Below the pieces are notes generated by a model. The model saw nothing but the letters and a program-made list of their open reading frames with translations, was not told the origin of the DNA and did no database searches. A stretch of 64,000 bases of DNA from Nemopilema nomurai (Eukaryota > Cnidaria > Scyphozoa > Rhizostomeae > Rhizostomatidae): NCBI GenBank assembly GCA_003864495.1, contig ML133383.1, forward strand, positions 5,564,880 to 5,628,879, read 5' to 3'. Made by a program: the position numbers and the translations under genes. Positions within the stretch are counted from its first letter, which is position 1. Each line of letters opens with the position of its first letter. Positions 13,836 to 24,949 of this stretch are shown here, piece after piece.

Positions 13836-14730
13836 ATTGCAGGGATTGTATTTTCAAATATTCAAGTTTTCAATCAAGACTTCAGATATTTGTAGCCATG
13901 ATCGTTTATCCTTGATAATTCATCCTCTCTTGTTATAGATTTTTAAACTCACTTCATGCACACATGATAATGTGTAAAATACAGTAAACCTGCAGTGTAA
14001 AATGGTAACTCAAATGAGCCGCATATTGACCCTTTGCCCCCCCCCCCCACTTGCAATCTCGTCCCCAGCACGTCGCTGATGAGTGATGACCGGAGAGTAA
14101 GTTGTTTTGAAAAGTGCCACGACAATTGGCATTGCTGGTGAGTGAAAACCATTGTCTTCTTTCAAGAAACTCTTCCAAATGGATTGAACATTTGTCCGTG
14201 ACGTACATCTGTAACAGTTGTGCATTTGCTGTGTTATTAAAAGAACTGAGAAACGCCAAAACAGAATTGGCATATGATCTCGAGTTAAGCTCCTTGCAAC
14301 TTGATCGGTTTTGAGAAGTTCAGCCAGGTCATCAGCATCCGTTGTGCTCATCCCGTGTTCTCGGCAGCCAACTTATCAACCATCTCTGTCGTTTGCACTA
14401 AGCTTAAAGCTTAAAGGTTACCCAGAAATATGGCGATATACCCCCCTACCACCCCCCGTCAAGCTTGCCTCCTGCTGCGTCTTTCACCAAGCTGCTCTTC
14501 TCACCACACATTCAATCAATTTCTATATCCTTTCCAGCTCATCTGCTCTCTTTTGCCCACCAAATCCAGTTAGTACTCTTTTCTTCTATCTTCTTCCCAA
14601 CTGATATTTGATATTTTTCTCTATAACCACATCTCAAAATCCTCAAGTCTTTTCCAGTCTTTCTTCTGTATGTTCCATGTCCACACAACAGCATTTGCCA
14701 TTCTTTTTAAGTTCTTTAAAGTCACTACCT

Positions 14731-14764
14731 TGAGTACCAGACATTACATAGTGGGTCTGGTACC
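14731..14764. repeat. Short inverted repeat (GTACCAGAC / GTCTGGTAC)
   Basis: A 9-bp perfect stem with a short loop lies about 100 bp outside the P-like element. The rest of 13950-14860 holds only a poly-C run near 14038 and overlapping short open frames without coding character. No function is assigned. Confidence 0.5.
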
Positions 14765-14865
14765 CAGGGTACAAAGTCACTTGCTGTCATTATCTTTATT
14801 TTAATGCTGTCATTTTCTTTGCCTGTCGATTCTGCTCTTAGTTTATTACTATACTATATAATACC

Positions 14866-14977
14866 ATAGTCATTGGAAAAACACTGGTCTGGAAGGCCGG
14901 CAAACATCAAAGGGCTTTTCGCATTATTTGAAAGCATGTTGAATTCTCCAGTCACGTGACAATATCCGTGCACAGCC
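14866..14977 (+). repeat. Left terminal inverted repeat of the P-like element
   Basis: Reverse-complement match, with gaps, to 16294-16395. It abuts the 8-bp direct repeat ATAATACC at 14858-14865. Confidence 0.85.
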
Positions 14978-14997
14978 TTGCACGGAAGTGTTTTATA

Positions 14998-15168
14998 ATG
15001 GCAGAAAACAACGAACGTCGCAGATCTTCTTGTAGAATTTCCCAACATAATGAAAATTCAGAGGTATCAGATGAAAATTTGGACGCAATCTTTGAGGCTC
15101 TGGAGTTAGAGGAGAGTTTGCAACATGAGTTTGACGATGAAGTAAGCCTAAGTAGAAGATTAAACTGA
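14998..15168 (+). CDS. Acidic open frame starting just inside the left terminal repeat
   Basis: An open frame begins MAENNERRRSSCRISQ and continues with an acidic tail (ENLDAIFEALELEES). A good donor, GTAAGC, follows GATGAA near 15144, so this may be a first exon of about 49 codons; otherwise it ends at the stop at 15168. It is not recognised as any family. It runs opposite to the THAP remnant, so the element may once have carried two convergent genes, or this may be chance. Confidence 0.3.
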   Translation: MAENNERRRSSCRISQHNENSEVSDENLDAIFEALELEESLQHEFDDEVSLSRRLN

Positions 15169-15966
15169 TCAATGACTGATAAGGGTCACGTACGTCTTTC
15201 TAACAACTACTGGTTGATTCTTTCCATCTTGCTTGCTCTCTCAACAAAATTTACCACTGATGAAAATACTTCCGTTTTTTAATTTTTTCCTGAAAGATCA
15301 GAAAATTAATTCCATTAAGTCGGCAATGCTGTTCAGCTTTCTTTTTTCTTATCGGCCAAATTTCGGACCCTGATTGTTGGTATGCTTTCTGCATGGAGAC
15401 ATCAACATCGGTATACAATAGATTTTGTAAGATCAAAGTAAATGTACAATTGAGACAAACTAAATCCTTGATACCCAAGGTTTCAGCGAGAACCAATTCA
15501 GTTTCCAATATTGTACTAGTTTCACATATTCAATAAATCAAATCTTTCAATTAGCTTGAGTAGCTTTCTCAGAATCGATCTTAGGCCCCCAGAGTTATCT
15601 TTGCTTTGTTTTATTCGCTGTGATAAAATCGGTTAGGCATTTACAATTATTTGTACCATTAACAAAATTGCAATTTTGAAGTTGCATTTGATAAATATTC
15701 TTTAACATACTGTGAGAGGATTTGTTGAGTTTCTTATTGTTGAGTGCCGTCGGTAGGAAATTCATGCAGTGCCGTCGGTACGAAATTCATATTGAAAGGG
15801 GTGGGCTTACAGTTTTAAAATTGTTTGGGGCCTGAAAATGTACTCATGATAAAATAGACAGGCCTAGGCTCCTAACCGCTGGCTTCAAGGTTCACTCGCG
15901 ATCGATCTTTCACCGATCGAGTAAATGTTTATGAAAAAGGTATACTATAGGAAAATCACAAATTTA

Positions 15967-16235
15967 ACTAGACTATTAGCATCAAATCGAATGCTAGATA
16001 CTTAACAAATTCTATTTGCTCTGGTAGGAAATGTTTTTCACATATAGAAACTCTGTCATTTTCACTCTTTCTTTGAAGGCCTTGTCCAGTACCCTGCTCT
16101 TCGTTATTTCGTTCAGGAGAAGTTCCCTCCATTTCATTTTTTCGTCGTTATTTGCCGCTGGAAGTTTAAAAATTCCAATACCTTTCGTTCTACGGCTGCT
16201 TCCACAATTAAAACTGCACAATTATCACCGGGCAT
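15967..16235 (-). pseudogene. THAP zinc-finger domain remnant inside the P-like element
   Basis: THAP domains are C2CH zinc fingers that bind DNA in P-element transposases and many animal regulators. The minus strand starts MPGDNCAV at 16235. After a 1-base slip in a T run it reads NCGSSRRTKGIGIFKLPA, then KMKWRELLLNEITKSRVLDK, then, after a second 1-base slip, CEKHFLPEQ. This gives the C-x4-C ... C-x2-H spacing and the GI-x-FKLP core of the family. Both zinc-binding halves are present, but the frame is broken twice, so it is a pseudogene. Only the N-terminal domain survives. The start lies about 60 bp inside the right terminal repeat, as expected for the 5' end of a transposase gene. Confidence 0.7.
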
Positions 16236-16293
16236 GATAAAATTGACATAATATATATCCACGATCAAAGCATACAAGAGTAGTGGCCGAAGC

Positions 16294-16395
16294 AGTGTGC
16301 ACGGATAATGTCACGTGACTTTCAAAAATCCTAACAATAAGATATTCTTTTGATGTTTGCCGGCTTTCCAGACCAGTGTTTTTCTATTGACTATG
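16294..16395 (-). repeat. Right terminal inverted repeat of the P-like element
   Basis: Reverse-complement match to 14866-14977, ending TGACTATG and followed at once by the second ATAATACC copy at 16396-16403. Confidence 0.85.
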
Positions 16396-16776
16396 ATAAT
16401 ACCATATAGTCTGAACATAACTGAAGGTATCTGTTTTCAGAGGCGGTGCCATGAAACTGAGCCTGGGAGCGTTAACAACCACGTTTTGTGACATAGGAGG
16501 ACTAACCACGGTTGGGTCCGACGCAAAAGAAAATTTTTGAAATTGAGCCTTTTATAGTGGTGCATCCTCAAACTAAAATTTTATACAGGTGCATCTTCAA
16601 ACTAAAATTTAATAAAAAAATACCATACCGCTCAGAATTGACCGTTTGATGATTTTAATTGATTTTTGAGTTTTAGAAAAAATTTGGGAGGGGAGGATTT
16701 TTGCTAAAGCAATTGTGATAGACGGTGGGGAAAGGAAGAAAGCGATGTTGAATTGACTGAGAGAACTTTACTTGAA

Positions 16777-16841
16777 TCCGCCTCCTTAAATCCGCCTCCT
16801 TAAATCCGCCTCCTTAAATCCGCCTCCATAAATCCGCCACT
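16777..16841 (+). repeat. 14-bp tandem repeat (TCCGCCTCCTTAAA), 4.5 copies
   Basis: Four near-identical 14-bp units start at 16777, 16791, 16805 and 16819, followed by a partial fifth. It sits immediately 5' of the plus-strand LINE relic. Confidence 0.9.
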
Positions 16842-16849
16842 GCTTCAAA

Positions 16850-18420
16850 GTGATCTAAATCGAAGGGTGATGGAAGGAACAAAAGTTCGCACAAACGGTC
16901 TAGGATGGATGAATACAAATATTAGAAAAGCGGTGAACAAGAGGTACACCTTACTGAAGCAAGCGCAAAATAAACCAAGAATGTATAGAAACCAACAAAA
17001 TCGAGTAACAAGGATTACAAGGGAAGCTGAGGAAGAATAGTAGAAAAATAAGTTTGAGAATACAAAAAGCTCGGAAGCTCGGATAATTTTTGGAACGGTG
17101 TAAGAAAAATGCAAGGCAAAAGGAAGTGCAAGATAAGTGCAATAAAATGACGAAATGGAAAAATCATTACTGATGCAAAAGAGAAGGCAGAAAGATTAAA
17201 TTAGTTCTTCGTAAAGGTAGGAGAAAATCTTGCAGCCAAGATTCAGATGGATTTGCCAGATAATGAAAAAGTGTACATGCATCATGTAACACCTACTCTG
17301 CAAGATACACAATTTGGTATAAAAATAGTCAAAAATGCCATTGACAAGAGAGTAAAACCTGGGAAATGAAGTGCTCCAGATAACATCAGTTCTAGAGAAT
17401 TAAAAGATTCCATAGCTGGTTGGAGGCTCCATAGCTATAGGGTTATCATATGTCTTGGACAAGGTTAAAGCAGCGCCAAAGAGAGGAAACAGCCATGAAA
17501 GGTGGAATCATAGACCCTCTCTCATTATTAAGCATCCCCAGCAAGGTATATGAGGGGGTCATAGGAGAGGGAATAGACAAGCACTTTATTGATAAAGGAC
17601 TTGTAAACAAAAATCAATAGAGCTTTGTAAAAGGAAGGTCAACCGAAATGTTCATGTTAAATCTAACGGAAGAGTAGAGAAGGGCATTAGACGAAAAAAA
17701 GTTGTAGGTATAATGTTAATAGACTTCAAGAGGGCCTTTGGTTTGAGAAAATGGCTCTAAAACTACAGGCTTGTGCAATGCCAGGAAGCTTGTACAACAT
17801 AGTAATAGACAATCTAATTAACAAAAACACTATATTGAGATTGGTGGTCAAAGATCTAATCAAGAGAACGTTACATGTGGAGTGTCACAATGGTCTGTCT
17901 TAGGCCCAATGCTATTTAGCATTAATGTAAATGATCTGCCAGAAGTAACAAGCTGTTTTAACCTGGAAATGTTTGCAGCTGACACAACTCTATATTGTGT
18001 TGGTAGTTCTGTTGATGAAGTAACTAGCAACTTACAACCAGCTGAGTGGTGCAAAATAAATTGCCTTACAATACACCTAGACAAATCGGAAATAGCGTTA
18101 ATGAAAAGTAAAGAGTTCAAAGGTCGATTAAAGCCAATCAAGCTAGCTGACCAAGACCTCAATTATGCCACCACTTCGAAATGTCTAGGATTCAAAATTG
18201 ACCACAGGCTCACATGGGAACACTATATCTCGGAAAAAACATGAGTAATAAGCTGAAACAATTAAAAAGGTTTAAATGTCTTTGTTCTATAATCTTATAG
18301 ACAATTTATTTCAAAGCAATAGTACCCAGTTTCACGTACGGAATTAGTGTATAAGGGAGGTGTTAGGAAGCAAAGATAGGGAGATTAGAGAGAATACATT
18401 CTGCTTTCCTTTCTGCTTGA
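16850..18420 (+). pseudogene. Second non-LTR retrotransposon relic, sense strand
   Basis: Plus-strand pieces in several frames follow the order of a jockey/CR1-type polymerase. They are 'NTNIRKAVNKRYTLLKQAQ' near 16910, 'LSIPSKVYEGVIGEGIDKHF' near 17530, 'QSFVKGRSTEMFMLNL' near 17620, 'VVGIMLIDFKRAF' near 17710, and a palm end 'FAADTTLYCVGSSVDE' near 17970, where YADD has become AADT. 'GFKIDHRLTWEHYI' follows near 18190. The last 120 codons (17882-18244) remain open, but the upstream parts carry many stops. It is non-functional. Confidence 0.8.
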
Positions 18421-19281
18421 CAAAACTTTGCTGTTCTATCTCGTGGTGAAAATGATGATTTTACGCGTTTCTAAAACACTAGCGAATTCATTTTGGAATG
18501 AATTGAGTTGAACTTCACCTGTTTCCACAAGCTTTGTAACCGTTAGAAAGAAGAAGAGGGAAACAGTTTCCAGAATTTGTTCATTAAATGGTCATTCATC
18601 AAAGAAAGAGGCTGAAAGTTTTGTTATAGTACGATTTAGACACCATGATTTGATTTCATATTAGTACTCTTTTCATACATACATACATACAAACTATCAG
18701 AAATTTAAGTCGGAGGCTTCTTATAAATAGTTTCTATTCTGCAAGTTTTTACTGAATGCGAGGTTACTATATCTAATGTAAGTTCCCAATTTTCAAACAA
18801 AATACGCCACATGTTCTTGCTCCTTTTAGAGATTTCACTGACATGGCATAGATGCTCTACCAGGAGGGACCTAGGAACTTAACATTTCTTTTGAAATGTT
18901 TCTTCGCTATATTGATATCAGAACCAGAAGGAACGTTGAAAGATGAAGAATGAAAGGTTATATAGCTTATCAATATTTTATGATGGTGTATTAGCAACAA
19001 GCCATTGCCATAAGTTTCAGCTCTTTTCTGACAACCCTTATCAAATCAACCAATATTCTGGATTCATTATTGATGTTTGTATAATCAGCAAAGATATATA
19101 AAGTCTTAGAGAAATAAGATAAAATGTTTTACTAGGCACCTTCTTAGAAGCATTTGGTAGATCTTTGATATAGATCAAGGACAGTAGGGATGGCTTTAAT
19201 ATGAATGTACCTTTTGAATGCTCTCATGCGATTTAGGTTCACTACTCCGATAATTTTCTTCCTTGATCTTCTGGATCTTCC
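18421..19281. other. Non-coding stretch with (CATA)n microsatellite
   Basis: No convincing coding frame is seen. A short run of CATA repeats lies at about 18678-18695. The stretch separates the LINE relic from the 3' end of the lectin gene, and its right part may include that gene's 3' UTR. Confidence 0.5.
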
Positions 19282-20974
19282 CTAGCGTGGCTTGTACATT
19301 TTCCTGCGATAATGACAAGCGAATATAAGCTTTTTACTGCAAGGGAAATCGTACCATTTTCCCTTAATCAAGACAACGCAGTCTTCAGACCCCCCGAAGT
19401 CATCCGGCTGAGATGGCGCCCAGTTTTGGTACGTAGTTGACGAGCCGTCGTTCCATGTAAAGATCCCTTCATTCCTTAGATCAGACAGGCCTATCCAGAC
19501 GGCTTTGGAGAAGTAAAATTTGCTGAGGAAGACCACGATTTGGTCGTCATGATTTCTAACTGATACCAAATTTCCCCCAATATTACGGCAGAATTCGTCT
19601 GCCATATGCCAAGACAGATGCTGACGCCTGACTGTGAGCCCTTTTTCTAGGAGAAAACATGCATCAGAATTTAAAGGAAAATATTTGAACAGGCAAAAAG
19701 CAATTAGCTACAAACAATTCATTTTGCCTGGGAGGATATCGACTTCCAATAAAAACACAATTTTTGCTCAAGGGCTCGGTGATCTCCTTTCCCTTCAACA
19801 AATCAATGATTTCTGTATGAGCAGTGAATTCTGGCTTGTTTAGAAACAATGGGGTCGAGCCTCGTAAACATGTTTACAGATGTGATTTATATAATGGTTG
19901 AACCCATTTCTCTTTTATCAAATGGAGCAAGCCACCACAGAAATTTGATAGGCTTTAATTTATTCATATCCCCAAGTAGTAGGGTATGAAACAGAAGATT
20001 CTACCTACGTCGTAGGAATTTTTGCTAAAGAAACGTTTTTCCCTTTCTACACGAAAACAGATGAAAGACAGCTACAACAACATTCAAAGTGCATCATCAG
20101 GTTTGCTTAAAGAAGCAAGGTAGATGCCTGAAGGTTTTGCTTTCATCATGGTTTAGCACCGGGAAATTCTGTAAGAGTAAGCCGACGAACCTTCCACAAC
20201 CCAGTAGGGAACGCAGTGGTACCCAGGACATTCACAGCTGTCTTTGCAAATCGTGTCGTCAGGGCAGGGCGAACGCTGTCTGCAATATTCACCAACCTAC
20301 AAATGACAGATGAGTGGATGGAATGCAACACCATTTGCCGAGAACATCATTGTCAAATGCTACTCAACGCAGAAATCCGTTCTTCAAGTCTGCAAAACTT
20401 TTCGCAGCTCAGATGCCACAAGTGAGTGCTGTTGCAGCTTGGTTTTGACCCAGGTTTAAGTCGATATTCTAAAGGATGTGCAAATTTTGTTACTGCTGCC
20501 CTGGTTCATCAGAAGGGTGAAAATTGCCAGTAACGCAAAGCTATTCTGCGATGCAGTAAAAGTGGCTCACCTATCCCAAAGTTCTAAAGAAAAAAGCAGA
20601 CTATCTGGCATTGTTATCCATTCATTGAATCTCAAAATGATTGATCGTGAAAATGACAAACCAGTAATTGATCGTAAGGTGTTGTGAAGTGAGTCCAGCC
20701 TTGTTTGCGAACTACTTCAACTTGTGCGAAAGCTTCCGCGATAGATTTGTTATGAAGTTCACAAATCATCTTATCTTCATTCGTGTTAATAGATTTGCAC
20801 ATGCCCTTCTGCACACACAAATACTTGCATGTTTCCAAGTCGGTATTTTGAAAAGAAGCGAATGCTCCTTCCAGCATTAAATTCCTCATCACCTTTGCGA
20901 AGTCGGCAAATGTAGTGCAGGGTAAACGAAGAATTTCTAGTCGAACTTGGCTAACCATCACCATTAGCAACGAA
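19282..20974 (-). CDS. Secreted PAN-EGF-C-type lectin protein (5' exon not identified)
   Basis: Three minus-strand exons join in phase: 20974-20662, 20296-20191 and 19646-19282. The first encodes a PAN/apple-type domain: 'AFASFQNTDLETCKYLCVQ', then C-E-L-H-N, ending 'HFTTPYDQLL'. The second is a compact EGF-like module with C-x5-C-x5-C-x3-C-x-C-x4-C spacing ('GEYCRQRSPCPDDTICKDSC'). The third is a C-type lectin domain with 'HMADEFCRNIGGNLVSV', 'AVWIGLSDL', the carbohydrate-site motif QPD and a final 'WYDFPCSKKLIFACHY'. In the family, QPD usually goes with galactose-type ligands and EPN with mannose. The hydrophobic start of the PAN exon (SLLMVMVSQV) may be the end of a signal peptide whose first exon lies upstream. 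The stop is at 19282. Such architectures are common in cnidarians, often in adhesion or immunity; the role here is inferred. Confidence 0.75.
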
Positions 20975-20999
20975 CTAAAAGTAAGTAAAGAAAAGCAGC

Positions 21000-23900
21000 A
21001 ATTATTCTAGTAATTCTACAAAGAGCGAATGCTATAGGGCGAAAAAGTGTTATACATTGCTCTATCCTTGTATGGGGTCTATCTAGTGAGGGATGATCTT
21101 GTATACTTACAAAACTGCCCTCTTCTTCTGAGACGATACACATAGCCAGCCCATTGCATGCATGTTACAGTGGGCAACGCGGATGGGCAGCACAGGGTGC
21201 ATTCACAACGCGCTTTACTTATATAGCGATGGGCCATTTGGAAACATATAAGACTGCACATAAATTATGGAAGTGACTCAACAGCGTCTGGGAACACAAA
21301 CTTCATTACAATCTCAGACAATGAGCTGTGTTTGCAGTCAAACGAACGTCAAAAGACACTTCGTGTTGTATTAGAAAGAGCAAAAGCTGGTGAACTGTGA
21401 CAGCCAAAGATGGAATCAAAAAAGATTGTTCGAGAGGTGGTCTGGCTGAAGTGATGTTGCCATCTTTTGTTACTGGCAAAAGAAGCTGTGGGTCAGCTTT
21501 GGCTTCTAACACTTTTCATAGTGGGAAATATTCCTTTACAGTTCGTACTCCTTTTTACGATCTGGGCAGATGACCCCACAAGTGTCTCTTATGCTGGTCT
21601 TAAAGTTGTGAACACATTTTCGAAATTACGATGTAATCTCATGGCATTTCAAACAAAACCTGTCAGTTTTATGTCTGATAAGACTTTTGGACCTGAAAAG
21701 TACGAAAGAAAGAAGCAGCGTCGAAATTCTAAAATACGTAATCTCCAAATTAAGTGTGGTTTATAGGGGAACACCTTTTGGAAAATCCAGCTTGCACCAA
21801 AACATACAGTGACCAAAATTTTTGCATAATTGGGCAAGCTTAGTCTCCTTACCTAGGTGTTTTAGAGTCTGTCTTTATTTCAATGGAAAATCCCATTCTT
21901 TGTAGACAGAAAGAGTTTATCTTTTCCCTTGGACTCTTCTAAAAGTTGTGTGTTAAGCGTCGATGATTGGTGAATTATAGCCAATGATAAACTCGTCTTA
22001 TCAGCCTTAATGTTTTCTTTCCGTAACTGGCTATTTACTGTGTCAGCTTGTAAACGATTTATAACGATTCATAATGATCATGTCTTGTTGTTAATATTTT
22101 TTTAATGACAGCCATTTTCAATAGTGGTTTATCTAAATAAAATGCACATGATGGCCTTTTGAACGAACAGGTACTGATGGTTGTAAAGAATTTAATCCAA
22201 TGATATTAATTAAGAAACAGTATTTGATAACATAAAGGAATAATGTCTTCAAGCAGAAAGCAGATGGAATGGCCATTGATCTGCAGCCACGAAGAAACAG
22301 AAGAGAGGCAAAACAAAACAAGCTAACCAAGAAAGTGGTATTTCCAAACGCCATTTTGTCCTGATGTCTTATCAAAAGGAAGACCATTACAACGAATGTC
22401 ATGAAATAACGCCAAATCGACACTGCATTTCTTGATATGACTTGCAAAGCGAGAGGCAGTGATGTTGGGCAATGTAAATCAAGGGAAGCGATAAATTTGC
22501 AACATCAAGGTTATTATTAAGGTTGTTTTTTAAAGTGATTTGATATATTGATCCATTATTCTAATATTTTCCACTGATAACTGTGTAGAATGCTACTAAA
22601 AATGTATGCCTAGCTTAGTTTTGCAGTTTCTTAACAACTTTTACGTGCCTCTAGGGCTTTTCCAACCCTTAGGCTGGTGATATCCAAGTTTCAAACAAAA
22701 CTAATGGAAGGTTTCTAATAATATTTTATCTTTCCCCTCCTCCTTTGAATTATAGGAGAAGCGAAATATCTCCTCTTCCTCCTTACAAAATATTATGTTA
22801 AATGCATATTTCTTAGGGAGAAATTATTGAACTGCAAACTCATATTTGTGTAACAGTCTGTTGCATACAGAGGTACGTCATAATCCTAATAATGTATCTA
22901 AAGTGACAGTGCATTCAATCCCAGTGACTATGGAAAGACCTATGGGTGCTTGTATACCCGCGTTATCTACTTTCCCAGGGGGTGGTTGAATGGTCTCCTG
23001 TAAAGAAGTTGTTGGTCTACTATGTATTGCGACGAAGAAAGGCCTTCGCTCCACTAAGGACACTGTCAATTCAAGAGAGAAAAGATGCACAAAAATGTAA
23101 ATATTTAAAATGATATGCTTGTTTTGAATGTTTCAAAACATTGGAATAACCAACAAACACGATGATTCTGATGAATGTGTGCCGATTGGCTGCAGTGATT
23201 GCCATGAAATGAAATTTAAGAACAGCTTATAGCGCCGGCTTCTAGCTAATCAGTCGTTCCTTGGTCGAGGGCAGTCGCTTTATTTTCTACAGGATCAGCA
23301 AAGACACTGTTTATTATACATGATTGTGAAATTAGCACTATGCCCAGTCTTCAAACTATTAAAAATGTTTTCTTCGCATCATAATTAAACGACATTTCGC
23401 CCTGCGGCACTAGCTTCTTAGCAGGTAATGCTCGAGGTGCAATTTAGTTGGCATTTGCTGGACCCAATTTAATTCTACAATTGCTTAAAAACCTTTTTCA
23501 CCACCATTATCTCTACCTCTGCAAAGGTTAAAACTGACTTGGGTTAGCAACTACGTTAGAACTCTGAGATTGAAGTATTTACATCAGAACTCGGGACTGC
23601 ATTGTGTACTTCACGCGACAAGAAGAGGATAATCTGCTCTCTAGTCCCTTCAATTTCTTTTGTCCCAAACTTTCCCAATGTTAGGTTATTTTAGGTAGCT
23701 TCTTTATGCCTTTAGTTGAGCCTCGCATTGAAAGTAACGGAACCTCGCATTGAAAGTTGCCACTTGCACACCACCCGGTTGTGTTAAGCCTCAAGTTGGG
23801 AAAGATTGACAAACCTAGAAAAAGGCATGGCGCTATTGCCCGCCTTTAAACTCGTCTGAACAGTTCTTTCCAAAGAACAGCTACTTCTTTGTTCTTCTAA

Positions 23901-24350
23901 TGCTGCCGTTAGTTCTCTGCTTGCTACAACATTCTAATTACCAATGACATATAGTGACATGATGATACTTTGGTCTCAAAGAACCACTAGTCCGCATATT
24001 TCCTCAAATAACTTTGTAAATTTAAAGCAGCCGTCAAACTTCGACGTGCCTAGGCCATACTTATGATAAGGATGTTGGATTGGGAGGATGGAAGTAGATG
24101 CGTTTAGGAAATTGGAGAGAAAATGCGAAAATTCAGCATTCTAGGTAATTATTTTTTCACCAGACCATTCAATTCTACAGCTAAAACTGAAAATGTAATA
24201 ATAATTTAGTAACTAGTACGTCACGTTCATGGCTGACTTTGAGCCTAGCGATGGTCCCGACAAACATCCTCATATGCGCTGGGTCAAATCAGTTGACTGC
24301 CACGCAGTTCCACATTGCTGCGCAGCGGTTTAAAGGGGGTGCTAGGCCGC
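21000..24350. other. Mostly non-coding stretch upstream of the lectin gene
   Basis: Apart from the signal-peptide-like frame at 22275-22352, I see only short overlapping open frames with no family resemblance. A 15-bp phrase CCTCGCATTGAAAGT occurs twice about 25 bp apart near 23720-23755. Confidence 0.4.
22275..22352 (-). other. Signal-peptide-like open frame, possible first exon of a secreted protein
   Basis: The minus strand reads MAFGNTTFLVSLFCFASLLF followed by LRGCRS, a textbook signal peptide shape with a polar start, hydrophobic core and small-residue end. It lies 1.3 kb upstream of the PAN-EGF-lectin exons on the same strand, so it might be the missing first exon. I cannot find a good splice donor in the right phase, so the link is weak. 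Confidence 0.2.
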
Positions 24351-24409
24351 TCTGGCTTCATAGTGGTTTTAATTTGATTAGAAGCACTTTCAGCAGCACA
24401 TGAACCCAG

Positions 24410-24820
24410 CACCTTCTAGAAGAGATCTGCACCAAAAAGTAATTAGCTTTTTGTGCACATTGGCACAGGTCAGCTACTACGACTCTCTTTTTAGCAGGAG
24501 AAACGGATACCGCATCCAAAGGTTTTCCTCTCACGGACTTAGGTTCATCCACAGCTTTCTTTGATTGGCTATTTTATTGTTTATTTCCTGTAGCACCTGA
24601 ACAAGAGGCGGGTCATTCGGGCGACAGTTCAACTCATTTCTGCATGAGCCGTTGGCTGATACGTGTACTTCGTGCATTTTGACGTGGCTTAAGTTCAGTT
24701 GACTGCTCACTGCATTGCTTATCAAATGCATTGGTTTTCTTCTCCTTCTCTTTCGCTCTTTTCTTTCTGGTATATCTTCAAGCTCTTCAGAAAAGTAACC
24801 TGGCATGTATGTTACCTGAA
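24410..24820 (-). pseudogene. Coding trace, possibly exon(s) of a NOL7-like nucleolar protein, frame disrupted
   Basis: After a good acceptor (TTTTCAG near 24821) the minus strand reads YMPGYFSEELEDIPERKERK. The most protein-like continuation lies in a neighbouring frame, 'NARSTRISQRLMQK', then two TGA and one TAA stop, then 'KKAVDEPKSVRGK' and 'KKRVVVADLCQCAQKANYFL'. The last segment resembles the NOL7 motif around 'SVSQNKSYL', and the first resembles 'LLPDTILEKL'. The stops could mark a decayed gene or short introns. Assignment is tentative and made from memory. Confidence 0.3.
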
Positions 24821-24949
24821 AATTGGAATGTCAAGCACAGTATTTTCAGTATAAAGTTGAGTATTTATTGCAGCAAGGCACGGTTACGATGCAAGAATAT
24901 GCAGTCGTTTCCTATTTCTATAAACTATAAGCATGTTTGAATTGACTTG

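Larger units (their letters stand above)
14866..16395. mobile_element. P-like DNA transposon, internally deleted or decayed, with THAP remnant
   Basis: Imperfect terminal inverted repeats of about 100 bp lie at 14866-14977 and 16294-16395. Shared blocks include AAAAACACTGGTCTGGAA, GCCGGCAAACATCAAA, TCACGTGAC and TATCCGTGCAC, with gaps between them. They are flanked by a perfect 8-bp duplication ATAATACC at 14858-14865 and 16396-16403. An 8-bp target duplication, an end reading (C)ATAGTCA and a THAP domain together point to the P superfamily. At about 1.5 kb it is too short for a full transposase, and no catalytic domain is visible. A plus-strand open frame starts just inside the left repeat and the THAP remnant starts just inside the right repeat. 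A 24-bp near-direct repeat (GTGCCGTCGGTA...) lies at 15743-15790. Confidence 0.85.

Noticed and set aside
14010..14351. Several overlapping open frames near the poly-C run
   Set aside because: Frames on both strands of similar length, including a low-complexity homopolymer, with no splice or domain support.
19634..19849. Open frames on both strands upstream of the lectin exon
   Set aside because: They fall in the intron between the EGF and lectin exons, which join in phase without them.
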